Below are positions 1-7,334 of a DNA stretch of 23,694 nucleotides, piece after piece; the first letter of the stretch is position 1; every line of letters starts with the position of its first letter. Position numbers and translations under genes: made by a program. The notes beneath the pieces were generated by a model, which saw only the letters and a program-made list of their open reading frames with translations, was not told the origin of the DNA and did not search any database. Source of the DNA: Bacillota bacterium. Its GTDB lineage: Bacteria > Bacillota > Clostridia > Oscillospirales > Oscillospiraceae. The stretch spans positions 1-23,694 of the forward strand of contig JAJUHD010000015.1 in NCBI GenBank assembly GCA_029268085.1. Reading direction: 5' to 3'.

Positions 1-1107
1 CTTACGATAGGCGTTATCATGGTGCTCTCCGCGAGCTATGCCAGCGCCTATTATGACCTCAGCAATGAAACGGGCGGAAACGCTACATACTATTTCGTCA
101 AACAGTTTGTTTTTGCAATACTCGGCGTTGCGGTGATGTTCGTCGCCTCGCACTTTTCGGTGAAGGTCTATCGCAAATTTTCGTTTTGGGTGCTCGGCGC
201 TGCGATAGCTCTGCTCATGGCGGTGCTTGTAATCGGATCGGTAGGCGGCGGCGGAAAGCGCTGGATAATAGTTGCGGGAATAAGCATTCAGCCCTCGGAG
301 ATTGCAAAGATCGGTGTGATACTCGCGTTTGCGAAGCTCATTTGCCGCTACAAGAACCTGATGGGTACCTTCAAATACGGCGTTATGCCGTTCGTCGCGG
401 TGCTTGCAGTGATTGTTGGCCTTCTGTTTTTGGAGCCTCACCTTTCGGCTTCAATAATCATCATTGTACTCGGTGCAGTTATGATGTTCGTAGGCGGAGC
501 AAGACTGTTCTGGTTCGTAGGCGGGCTTATCGGAGTAAGCGGCCTTTTCGTGCTTGCCGTAACTGTTCTTCAATATTCCTCGGAACGAATATCCGCATGG
601 CTTGATCCGTTTGCGGATACAGGAGATACGGGCTACCAGATCGTCCAATCGCTGTATGCGGTCGGTTCAGGAGGGCTTTTTGGACTTGGTCTCGGACAGA
701 GCCGTCAGAAATTTCTTTACCTTCCGGAAGAACATAACGATTTCATTTTTTCGATAGTGTGCGAGGAGCTGGGCTTTATCGGAGCTTCGCTCATATTAGT
801 GCTTTTCGCCCTTCTCATCGTACGCGGCTACTGGATTGCAATGCATACGCGCGACAGATACAGTTTTCTGGTCTGCACCGGCATTACTTCTTTGTTTGCG
901 CTTCAGATCATACTTAACGTCGCTGTATGCACGAATCTTGTTCCTTGTACGGGTATCTCGCTCCCGTTTTTCAGCTACGGCGGCTCGGCCCTTCTGATGC
1001 AGCTCGGCGAGATAGGCATCATTCTCAGCATTTCGCGAGATATCCCGGTACAAAAGACCGTGAAAAAGCGAAAACGGGAAGAGGTCAAGACCAAGCAAGA
1101 AGCCTGA
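1..1107 (+). CDS. ftsW: FtsW/SpoVE-type SEDS peptidoglycan glycosyltransferase (5' partial)
   Basis: SEDS-family integral membrane protein that polymerises lipid II into glycan strands at the division septum, working with a class B penicillin-binding protein. The frame is open from base 1: the six codons before the first ATG read LTIGVI, which continues the first membrane helix into the family motif VMVLSASYASA, so the true start lies upstream of the window. Visible family signatures are the loop PEEHNDFIFS followed by CEELGFIG, and near the C-terminus TGISLPFFSYGGSALL. About eight to nine hydrophobic segments are present and the protein ends in a basic KKRKREE tail. Only 15 bases separate it from murG, so the two are co-transcribed. 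Whether it is vegetative FtsW or the sporulation paralogue SpoVE cannot be decided from sequence alone; the division-cluster position favours FtsW. Confidence 0.93.
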   Translation, partial: LTIGVIMVLSASYASAYYDLSNETGGNATYYFVKQFVFAILGVAVMFVASHFSVKVYRKFSFWVLGAAIALLMAVLVIGSVGGGGKRWIIVAGISIQPSEIAKIGVILAFAKLICRYKNLMGTFKYGVMPFVAVLAVIVGLLFLEPHLSASIIIIVLGAVMMFVGGARLFWFVGGLIGVSGLFVLAVTVLQYSSERISAWLDPFADTGDTGYQIVQSLYAVGSGGLFGLGLGQSRQKFLYLPEEHNDFIFSIVCEELGFIGASLILVLFALLIVRGYWIAMHTRDRYSFLVCTGITSLFALQIILNVAVCTNLVPCTGISLPFFSYGGSALLMQLGEIGIILSISRDIPVQKTVKKRKREEVKTKQEA

Positions 1108-1122
1108 GAGGAGAAAAATGCT

Positions 1123-2244
1123 ATGAAGTTTATTTTCACCTGCGGGGGAACCGCAGGACATATAAATCCGGCGCTCGGAGTCGCGCAGAAACTAAGGGAA
1201 CTGATGCCGGAATGCGAGATACTGTTTGTTGGTGCGGAAGGACATATGGAATCGGAGCTGGTCCCGCGCGAGGGCTTTCCGATAAAAACAGTTAAGATTA
1301 CGAACATCAGCCGAGAACTCAGCCTTGAGGGACTGAAACACAACGCCGATACGGTAAAAAACGTACTGACCGCCACGGCGGAGTCGAAAAAGATCATACG
1401 CGAATTCCGCCCCGACGTTGTTATCGGCACAGGCGGCTATGTCTGCTATCCGGTGCTTAAGGCGGCACATTCTATGGGAATCCCCACGATTGTCCATGAG
1501 AGCAACGCCGTTCCGGGACTTACTACGAAGATGCTCGCCGGTACGGCCGACAAAATCCTCGTAGGTTTTGAGGAATCAAGGCAGTATTATAAGCATAAGG
1601 ACAGGGTTATTGTAACGGGAACGCCGGTAAGGCGGGATTTTCGGGGTGACGACAAGACCGCGGCAAGGGAAAAGCTGGGGCTTCCGCTTGATAAGCCTCT
1701 CGTTGTTTCGGTTTGGGGCTCGCTCGGTGCGGCTTTTATGAACAAAACCATGGTAGGATTCATCGGAAAAGCCCTCGGAAACCCGTTTTTTGGGCTGATT
1801 CATTCAGCAGGTAAGAGCGGTTATCGTAAAATGCTCGATGACATGGAAAAAGCCGGCATCAAAAACGCAAAGGAACGCGGCATGGATGTCCGCGAATACA
1901 TATACGATATGCCCCTCGTAATGGCGGCCGCCGATCTGGTCATATGCAGAAGCGGAGCCTCAACTCTGTCGGAGCTGGCGGTTCTGGGCCGGCCGGCCAT
2001 ACTCGTTCCCTCGCCCAATGTGACGAACAACCATCAGGAGAAAAATGCGCGCGTGCTTGAAAAAGCCGGTGCAGCCGTCGTCATTTCTGAAAGTGAAATC
2101 AATGAGGATAAACTTCTTGGCTCTGTTTCTCTGCTGCTGAGCCGTCCTGATACGCTGGCGGCTATGTCGGAGCAGATGAAAAAAATCGGTATAAGCGACG
2201 CAACGGAGAGGATAGCAGACATAGTTCTTGATCTCGTTAAATAG
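1123..2244 (+). CDS. murG: MurG, lipid II-forming GlcNAc transferase
   Basis: Transfers N-acetylglucosamine from UDP-GlcNAc to undecaprenyl-pyrophosphoryl-MurNAc-pentapeptide (lipid I), giving lipid II at the inner face of the membrane. It is 373 residues, the normal family length, with a GT-B fold. The N-terminal glycine-rich loop reads GGTAGHINP (residues 8-16) with the catalytic-region His13, and a second glycine-rich stretch GTGGY follows in the N-domain. The C-terminal donor-binding region has RSGASTLSELAVLGRPAILVP, then NNHQEKNA, both typical of MurG. The start ATG follows a GAGAGGAG ribosome site. It lies between ftsW and murA in the usual clostridial order; the product is the substrate of the adjacent FtsW. 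Confidence 0.96.
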   Translation: MKFIFTCGGTAGHINPALGVAQKLRELMPECEILFVGAEGHMESELVPREGFPIKTVKITNISRELSLEGLKHNADTVKNVLTATAESKKIIREFRPDVVIGTGGYVCYPVLKAAHSMGIPTIVHESNAVPGLTTKMLAGTADKILVGFEESRQYYKHKDRVIVTGTPVRRDFRGDDKTAAREKLGLPLDKPLVVSVWGSLGAAFMNKTMVGFIGKALGNPFFGLIHSAGKSGYRKMLDDMEKAGIKNAKERGMDVREYIYDMPLVMAAADLVICRSGASTLSELAVLGRPAILVPSPNVTNNHQEKNARVLEKAGAAVVISESEINEDKLLGSVSLLLSRPDTLAAMSEQMKKIGISDATERIADIVLDLVK

Positions 2245-2397
2245 CAGCGATATCACACACTCGGATAAATCTGGCCATTAAATGCGGCCTGCAGGCGCTT
2301 TTCGGATACAAAAGCTATTTATTTAGCGTCCGAATTAGCACATTTTACGGGTTCCGCATAGTATGGCGTGTAAAATCCACAGTGCGGAGGGGTAAAC

Positions 2398-3672
2398 ATG
2401 GGCGTTTGGAAAGTTTCGGGCGGGAGAAAGCTTTACGGCGACATAAGAATACAGGGATCGAAGAACGCGGTGCTTCCCATTATGGCTGCGGCGATCATAG
2501 CAGGCTGCGAAACGGAATTGCTGAACTGCCCTCAGCTCAGCGATGTCGAAGCTGCTATGGCTATACTGCGGCATCTGGGCTGCAAGGCGGAGCGTGACGG
2601 GGATACGGTCTCGATCGATTCGAGAGGAATGAACCGAACGGACATTCCTCATGACCTTATGCGCGAAATGCGCTCGTCCGTGATTTTCCTCGGTGCGATT
2701 TTGGCCCGCGCACATAAGGCGGAACTGTCTTATCCGGGAGGCTGCGAACTCGGAGCAAGGCCCATCGATCTGCATCTGGAGGCGCTGCGTACGCTCGGAG
2801 CCGATATAAGCGAGCAGGGGGGAAGCCTTAATTGCCGAGATACCGGACTCAAAGGCGCAAGGATAAACCTAGCCTTCCCAAGTGTAGGCGCGACTGAGAA
2901 TGTGATGCTAGCAGCCTGCGGAGCTGCGGGTGAGACAGTTATAACCAATGCCGCAAAGGAACCTGAAATTATAGATCTGGCGGAATTCCTGAGAAAGCTC
3001 GGAGCTTCGATTTCCGGCGAAGGAACATCCACTATAACGATCAGCGGCTTTACGCCTAAAGAAGCGGTGGGGCACAGAGTAATGACCGACCGCATCGTCT
3101 CCGCGACGGCGCTATGCTGTACCGCGGCCGCCGGCGGCAGCGTTACGCTCAAGGGAGTTGTGCCTGCTTATTTTGAGACTGTGACCGCGGCGCTGGAAGC
3201 TATGGGCTGTGAAATCGAGCGCAAGACCAATTCAGTAAAAATCACTTCTGAAGGGAAGCTGCATGCGCCGAGACCGATTGTCACCCGTCCTTATCCCGGT
3301 TTCCCCACCGATGCGCAGCCTCTGCTTATGGCTGCATCCCTTAAAGCCGCAGGAACAACTGTATTTACCGAAAACATTTTTGAAAACCGCTACCGCCATG
3401 TTGCGGAGCTGACCCGACTCGGCGCAGATATAAGCGTTGTCGGCAGGGTCGCTGTGGTGACGGGTGTTAACGAGCTGTTCGGCGCTCCGGTCACTGCAAC
3501 GGATCTTCGCGGAGGCGCCGCCCTTATCACGGCCGCTCTCGGAGCAAAAGGGCTTACCACGGTATACGACACCGGACATATAGTCCGCGGTTATGACGAT
3601 TTCGATAAAACGCTGCTTAATCTGGGCGCGGATATCAGCTTCGACCCCGAAACCCTGGCTTCGGTGGTCTGA
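2398..3672 (+). CDS. murA: MurA, UDP-GlcNAc 1-carboxyvinyltransferase
   Basis: First committed step of peptidoglycan synthesis: adds enolpyruvate from PEP to UDP-GlcNAc in the cytoplasm. It is 424 residues, a normal length for the EPSP-synthase-like fold. The N-terminal GSKNAVLP carries the substrate-binding Lys22-Asn23 pair, and the loop PGGCELGARPIDLHL contains Cys116, the equivalent of catalytic Cys115 of Escherichia coli and the target of fosfomycin; presence of Cys rather than Asp predicts fosfomycin sensitivity. The C-terminus has DLRGGAALI and GYDDFDKTLLNLGA, both conserved. It starts at an ATG preceded by GGAGGGG. A 153-base gap separates it from murG. Firmicutes often carry two copies (murA and murZ), and which one this is cannot be told; the division-cluster location is usual for murA. 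Confidence 0.95.
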   Translation: MGVWKVSGGRKLYGDIRIQGSKNAVLPIMAAAIIAGCETELLNCPQLSDVEAAMAILRHLGCKAERDGDTVSIDSRGMNRTDIPHDLMREMRSSVIFLGAILARAHKAELSYPGGCELGARPIDLHLEALRTLGADISEQGGSLNCRDTGLKGARINLAFPSVGATENVMLAACGAAGETVITNAAKEPEIIDLAEFLRKLGASISGEGTSTITISGFTPKEAVGHRVMTDRIVSATALCCTAAAGGSVTLKGVVPAYFETVTAALEAMGCEIERKTNSVKITSEGKLHAPRPIVTRPYPGFPTDAQPLLMAASLKAAGTTVFTENIFENRYRHVAELTRLGADISVVGRVAVVTGVNELFGAPVTATDLRGGAALITAALGAKGLTTVYDTGHIVRGYDDFDKTLLNLGADISFDPETLASVV

Positions 3673-3744
3673 CCGCTGAAAGCGGTGCCGCAGGCATCTG
3701 CAAAGGTTCCGAAGATATGGCAGGTTCAGGATTTCCTGAGCCTG
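3672..3744 (+). other. two hairpins in the murA-ftsQ gap
   Basis: The 103-base gap between murA and ftsQ holds a 6-bp stem with a GAA loop (3672-3677 with 3681-3686, overlapping the murA stop codon) and a 10-bp stem with an ATTT loop (CAGGTTCAGG at 3721-3730 with CCTGAGCCTG at 3735-3744, one G-U pair). Neither is followed by a T run, so they are not obvious intrinsic terminators. They could stabilise or process the operon mRNA; no function can be shown from sequence. Confidence 0.4.
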
Positions 3745-3775
3745 TATGATTTGCTTCAAAACGCGGGAGGGAAAG

Positions 3776-4537
3776 ATGGCCACCCGGCAAAAGAAGAAAA
3801 AACAGAAAAACAGCGGGGTAAGAGGCTTTGTTTTCAGCTCTGTCTCGTTCATAGTTATCTGCGCAGCGCTGGTGTTCGGCATGAGCGTTTTTTTCCGCGT
3901 GTCGAATATTGAAGTCAGCGGCGCCGGACGCTATTCGAAGGACGAGATAGTCGCGGCATCCGGCATCAAGAACGGAGACAACCTCATGTTTATTAATCGT
4001 GAGGCGGCTGCCCGGAGAATATATTCTAAGCTGATATACATAGGCAATGTTAAAGTCAGCCGGAAACTTCCCAACACAGTTGTAATCTCGGTTTCGGAAA
4101 GCGACATTGCCGCCGTGGTAGAGACCGATTCGGGCCTTTGGCTCATTGACCAGAACTGCAGGCTCCTCGAGGAGTGCTCGACTCAGGACGCAGAATCATA
4201 CATTAAGGTAAAGGGTCTTGCCGCTGTTAAGCCGCAAAAGGGTGATTCTCTTTACGTCGCAGATGAGGACAAGCCCAAGCTTGAATTCTTAAAGGGCATA
4301 CTTGGCGCGATGACCGTAAACAGCATGATCTCAGACGTTTCTTCTGTTGACCTAAGCAACGTGGTAAATGCGGAGTTTGACTATTTGAACGGAAAATTCA
4401 AAGTCAAGCTCGGACCTAATGAGAATCTCGAATACAAGTTTGAGTTGCTAATTAACGTTATCCAGAAGCTCGATGCGGATGATACCGGAACGATCGACCT
4501 CTCGCAGAACAAGAAGGCGCAGTTCAGTCCGTTTTGA
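3776..4537 (+). CDS. ftsQ: FtsQ/DivIB cell division protein
   Basis: Single-pass divisome protein that links early and late division proteins through FtsL/DivIC and FtsB. This start gives 253 residues. The ATG at 3776 follows GGGAGGG (3765-3771); an in-frame ATG at 3746 lacks such a site. The basic N-terminus (ATRQKKKKQK) is cytoplasmic, a membrane helix spans about residues 16-37, and an extracellular POTRA domain begins at FFRVSNIEVSG and includes the typical ASGIKNGDNLMFI segment and ISVSES strand. The C-terminal beta domain is diverged, as usual in this family, ending SQNKKAQFSPF. It is the last gene before the ftsZ promoter and probably shares the mur/ftsW transcript. Confidence 0.88.
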   Translation: MATRQKKKKQKNSGVRGFVFSSVSFIVICAALVFGMSVFFRVSNIEVSGAGRYSKDEIVAASGIKNGDNLMFINREAAARRIYSKLIYIGNVKVSRKLPNTVVISVSESDIAAVVETDSGLWLIDQNCRLLEECSTQDAESYIKVKGLAAVKPQKGDSLYVADEDKPKLEFLKGILGAMTVNSMISDVSSVDLSNVVNAEFDYLNGKFKVKLGPNENLEYKFELLINVIQKLDADDTGTIDLSQNKKAQFSPF

Positions 4538-4621
4538 GTAAACCGCCCTTTTTCTCGACATAAAAAGCTAAAAATCCTCTGAATAATAATTTAGTTCACA
4601 TAATATATTTACAAAGAATAC

Positions 4622-4650
4622 TTGACCTAGAGCAAAATTCGTTATAAAAT
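4622..4650 (+). promoter_or_regulatory. ftsZ promoter, sigma-A type
   Basis: TTGACC (4622-4627) is spaced exactly 17 bases from TAAAAT (4645-4650), a close match to the vegetative promoter consensus, in an AT-rich stretch 73 bases before ftsZ. This suggests ftsZ is transcribed on its own as well as by any read-through from ftsQ. Confidence 0.65.
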
Positions 4651-4673
4651 AAGACGAATAATTAGAAAATTGC

Positions 4674-4695
4674 CTGAACTATCCAAATAGTTCGG
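4674..4695 (+). promoter_or_regulatory. hairpin in ftsZ leader
   Basis: GAACTAT (4676-4682) and ATAGTTC (4687-4693) form a perfect 7-bp stem with a CCAA loop, extended by a T-G and a C-G pair to nine pairs. It lies between the predicted transcription start (about 4657) and the ribosome site GGGAGG (4709-4714), so it would be part of the 5' leader. It could equally be a DNA operator. No T run follows it, so it is not a terminator. Confidence 0.45.
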
Positions 4696-4722
4696 ATTCA
4701 TAAAACATGGGAGGCTACGAAT

Positions 4723-5838
4723 ATGTCGTTTCAACTTGAAACCGGTCCCGAAAATGTTGTAACTATAAAAGTCGTTGGTGTTGGCGGAGCAGGAAACAAC
4801 GTTGTGAACAGAATGGTCAAATCCGGAACGAAGGGTGTTGAATTTATTGCCATCAATACGGATAAACAGGCTCTTTCCGTTTCCAGCGCCACACAGAAAA
4901 TACAGATCGGCGAAAAGCTGACACACGGGCAGGGCGCAGGAAGCGATCCCGAAATCGGAAAGCGCAGCGCCGAGGAGAGCCGTAACAACATAGCTAAAAG
5001 CTTTGAGGATGCCGACATGGTGTTTATTACGGCCGGTATGGGCGGCGGAACCGGAACAGGCGCGGCTCCCATCGTCGCCGACATAGCTCGCGAATCCGGA
5101 ATACTTACGGTTGGCGTGGTAACGAAGCCCTTCAGCTTTGAAGGCAAGCGCAGAATGGATCAGGCACAGCATGGCATCAGCGAACTGCTCGGGAAGGTTG
5201 ACTCCCTGCTTATAATCCCCAATGACCGTCTTAAATTTGCTACTGATCAGCGCGTTACCTTTGCTAACGCCTTTGAGATTGCGGACGATGTCTTGCATCA
5301 GGCTGTAACCAGCATTTCCGACCTTATAAAGAACACCGGCTTCATCAATCTTGACTTCGCCGACGTTACGACCATAATGAAGGACGCAGGCTTCGCTCAT
5401 ATGGGCGTCGGACATGCGGTCGGCAAGGGTAAGGCGGAGGACGCAGCCCGCATGGCCGTCGCAAGCCCTCTCATGGAAACTTCCATTGACGGCGCAAGAG
5501 GCGTCCTCATCAACATTACCGGCTCTATGGACATGGGCCTTGAGGATGTCGAAGCGGCGGCGAATCTTGTTCAGGCTGCGGCCCATCCCGAAGCGAACAT
5601 TATCTTCGGTGCAACCTTTGACGATACGATGGACGACGAGATTCGAGTGACAGTTATCGCGACCGGCTTTGATGACGGTCCCATCAAGAGAGCCGCAGAC
5701 GTTAAGAAGGAACGCGAATCCGAAAAGACGCAGGGGCTTTTCTCCGCAGCTTCCGAAATGGCTGGCAAGCAGACCGAAGGACCCAAAAAAGAGGAAGATC
5801 CCTTCGACAGCATATTTAAAATATTTAATTCGAAATAA
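4723..5838 (+). CDS. ftsZ: FtsZ, tubulin-like division GTPase
   Basis: Cytoplasmic GTPase that polymerises into the division ring and recruits the divisome. It is 371 residues. The nucleotide-binding N-domain shows VGGAGNNVVNRM (residues 20-31) and the tubulin signature GGGTGTGAAP (107-116); the T7-loop region that completes GTP hydrolysis follows in the NTGFINLDFADV segment. The core ends near residue 325 (FDDGPIKRA), followed by a short charged linker and a C-terminal peptide EEDPFDSIFKIFNSK. That peptide differs from the common DIPxFL type used to bind FtsA/SepF, and no ftsA is seen here. The ribosome site GGGAGG is 8 bases upstream. It has its own promoter and is closed by a terminator at 5856-5889. 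Confidence 0.98.
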   Translation: MSFQLETGPENVVTIKVVGVGGAGNNVVNRMVKSGTKGVEFIAINTDKQALSVSSATQKIQIGEKLTHGQGAGSDPEIGKRSAEESRNNIAKSFEDADMVFITAGMGGGTGTGAAPIVADIARESGILTVGVVTKPFSFEGKRRMDQAQHGISELLGKVDSLLIIPNDRLKFATDQRVTFANAFEIADDVLHQAVTSISDLIKNTGFINLDFADVTTIMKDAGFAHMGVGHAVGKGKAEDAARMAVASPLMETSIDGARGVLINITGSMDMGLEDVEAAANLVQAAAHPEANIIFGATFDDTMDDEIRVTVIATGFDDGPIKRAADVKKERESEKTQGLFSAASEMAGKQTEGPKKEEDPFDSIFKIFNSK

Positions 5839-5855
5839 CTTGCATAAACTGTATA

Positions 5856-5890
5856 AAGCTCCCTCCGCCTATGGTGGCGGGGGGAGTTTC
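5856..5890 (+). terminator. ftsZ intrinsic terminator
   Basis: CTCCCTCCGCC (5859-5869) pairs with GGCGGGGGGAG (5876-5886) with one G-U pair, loop TATGGT, flanked by AAA and TTT. It begins about 20 bases after the ftsZ stop codon. The T tract is short, but the stem is very GC-rich. Confidence 0.75.
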
Positions 5891-5937
5891 TGCAATAATG
5901 GTTTATATCAAGACTTTTAAACGAGGGGAGGACGGCA

Positions 5938-6795
5938 TTGGAAAAGCCAAGGGGGAAAAGCCGCCTGATGACTTATATAGAAGAATTAGTTGAGATTTAT
6001 GTCACTAGCCGTGTTTCGCGTTCGGCGGCGGAGCTTTCGTACTTTCTGACCCTTTCTGTTTTCCCGACGCTTATCTGCGTCCACGAGATGCTCATAAGGT
6101 TCCTGCCCGGAATTAATGTCACTATCTACGAGCTTGAGGGCATAATCCCAACCGAAACGCTGGATATAATCTCGGATTATATCCAGTATGTTGCGACTCA
6201 CAGCAACAAGGCGCTTCTGACGGCGGGCGTTATAGGTATGGCGACGACCTCCGCAGCAGCATTTCGTTCATTACATGCTATAATGGGCGATATTCAGGGT
6301 AAATCACGTTTTCACGGGATATTTGCGCTGCTTTTCAGCTTTATTTTTTCGCTTTTTTTTATGGCGGCGATCTATTTTTCGATTATCGTAATGGTTACGG
6401 GCAACTGGCTGTTTAGATATATCGGCGACGTTTTGCCTATTCTTTCGGGTTTTGAGGTATGGAACCTGCTGAAGTTCCCGCTGATGTTCGTTATTTTCGT
6501 GCTGATAATATTTGGACTTTACCGCATCACGGCTCCGGCCGATATCCATGAAACCATACTGCCCGGCTCTGTGGTCGCATCTGTAATACTGGTGCTCGTC
6601 AGCGTGTTGTTTTCATGGTTTATCAGCATGTTCACAAAGTACCCGCTTGTTTACGGCTCGCTCGCATCCGTGATAATATTTATGCTCTGGCTGTATATCT
6701 GCGGCCAGATACTGATAATGGGTAACGCACTGAACGTGGTCATGCGGCGGCACAGGCCGCAGAAACCGAAATCGGAAGAAAATAAGGCAAAATAA
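5938..6795 (+). CDS. YihY/BrkB-family inner membrane protein
   Basis: Polytopic membrane protein of the YihY/virulence factor BrkB family (once named ribonuclease BN, wrongly). It is 285 residues with about six hydrophobic segments. The family hallmarks are an N-terminal amphipathic region with SAAELSYFLTLSVFPTLI, and a C-terminal block with YPLVYGSLASVIIFMLWLYICGQILIMGNALN, then a basic tail (RRHRPQKPKSEE). The start is TTG at 5938, supported by a GGGGAGG ribosome site six bases upstream; no ATG is as well placed. The molecular function of the family is not settled. It is a single gene after the ftsZ terminator and ends inside a convergent inverted repeat shared with the ferredoxin gene on the other strand. 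Confidence 0.88.
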   Translation: MEKPRGKSRLMTYIEELVEIYVTSRVSRSAAELSYFLTLSVFPTLICVHEMLIRFLPGINVTIYELEGIIPTETLDIISDYIQYVATHSNKALLTAGVIGMATTSAAAFRSLHAIMGDIQGKSRFHGIFALLFSFIFSLFFMAAIYFSIIVMVTGNWLFRYIGDVLPILSGFEVWNLLKFPLMFVIFVLIIFGLYRITAPADIHETILPGSVVASVILVLVSVLFSWFISMFTKYPLVYGSLASVIIFMLWLYICGQILIMGNALNVVMRRHRPQKPKSEENKAK

Positions 6796-6828
6796 GCCGG
6801 TCATCAGACCGGCTTATTTTGCCTTATT
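6781..6828. terminator. bidirectional terminator between yihY and ferredoxin genes
   Basis: A perfect 22-bp inverted repeat (6781-6802 and 6807-6828, loop ATCA), with a GC-rich top and A/T runs low in the stem so that either RNA strand has a U-rich 3' side. It contains the last codons and stop of the plus-strand gene (6793-6795) and the stop of the minus-strand ferredoxin gene (6824-6826), so both genes terminate in the same structure. Confidence 0.88.
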
Positions 6829-7012
6829 CAATGCTGATAACAGAGACCGGACAGCCATCCCTGGCTTCCGCTGTAAGGTCTTCCAGCTCTTCCGGCACCT
6901 TTTCTACGATGACTTCCGCAAGACCGTCGTCGGCCATCTGGAATACGCCGGGGCAGGTGGCGGCACAGAGTCCGCAGGAAATACATCCGCTTCGGTCGAT
7001 CATAGCTTTCAT
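6824..7012 (-). CDS. one-cluster [4Fe-4S] ferredoxin
   Basis: Small soluble electron carrier of 62 residues. The cluster ligands are Cys10, Cys13 and Cys16 in CISCGLC and Cys54 in GCPVSVI; Cys20 (TCPGVF) is extra. This is the layout of the Thermotoga/Pyrococcus mono-cluster ferredoxins, in which the cysteine at position 20 forms a disulfide with a second one that is not seen here. The ATG at 7012 is preferred over an upstream in-frame TTG at 7033 because AGAGAGG lies ahead of it and the family begins there. It is the last gene of the AOR operon, 66 bases after the MoaD-like gene, and probably serves as electron donor or acceptor for AOR. Confidence 0.9.
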   Translation of the reverse strand: MKAMIDRSGCISCGLCAATCPGVFQMADDGLAEVIVEKVPEELEDLTAEARDGCPVSVISIE

Positions 7013-7078
7013 AATGAATCTACCTCTCTTCAACTCTATTATTGCCGTCGTTCTGCCGTTATATGTATTACCTAGACT

Positions 7079-7321
7079 TTATCCTCCGCAGCACATCGGG
7101 AAAAATCCAACCTCGGAATTTTTTCTGAGCTTGACCTTTCTGATTGCCAGTACCTTTTCGCTGTCTACCACTATCAGGGACGACTTCGCGGTCTTTTTTG
7201 CAGGCTTGCCATACTGCTTTTCAATGATTTTTAAAAGCTCTGACAAACTTGAGGCTTCGAGCTCGTCGTCGTTTTTGCCCGTCAGTTCGCGCATGTCTCC
7301 GTAATATTTGATGTGAGCCAT
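7079..7321 (-). CDS. MoaD/ThiS-like ubiquitin-fold sulfur carrier
   Basis: Protein of 80 residues with the beta-grasp fold length and pattern of MoaD/ThiS and a C-terminal PMCCGG. A free Gly-Gly end is what E1-like enzymes adenylate before sulfur is loaded as a thiocarboxylate; in MoaD this sulfur is inserted into precursor Z to make the pterin dithiolene that holds Mo or W. The ATG at 7321 follows GGAGGTG, and only 13 bases separate it from the AOR stop codon, so the two are translated from one mRNA. With the ThiF-like gene of the same operon it makes an E1/carrier pair, most likely for the AOR tungstopterin. The two cysteines just before Gly-Gly are unusual. ThiS activity (thiamin) is less likely given the neighbours. 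Confidence 0.85.
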   Translation of the reverse strand: MAHIKYYGDMRELTGKNDDELEASSLSELLKIIEKQYGKPAKKTAKSSLIVVDSEKVLAIRKVKLRKNSEVGFFPMCCGG

Positions 7322-7334
7322 TTTCACACCTCCG

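Noticed and set aside
3232..3882. Open frame on the minus strand opposite the murA end and the ftsQ start (216 codons)
   Set aside because: Overlaps two well-supported genes, low-complexity phenylalanine/cysteine run, no family resemblance.
4642..5586. Long open frame on the minus strand opposite ftsZ (314 codons)
   Set aside because: It lies fully within ftsZ, shows no recognisable domain and no ribosome site; it is a by-product of ftsZ codon use.
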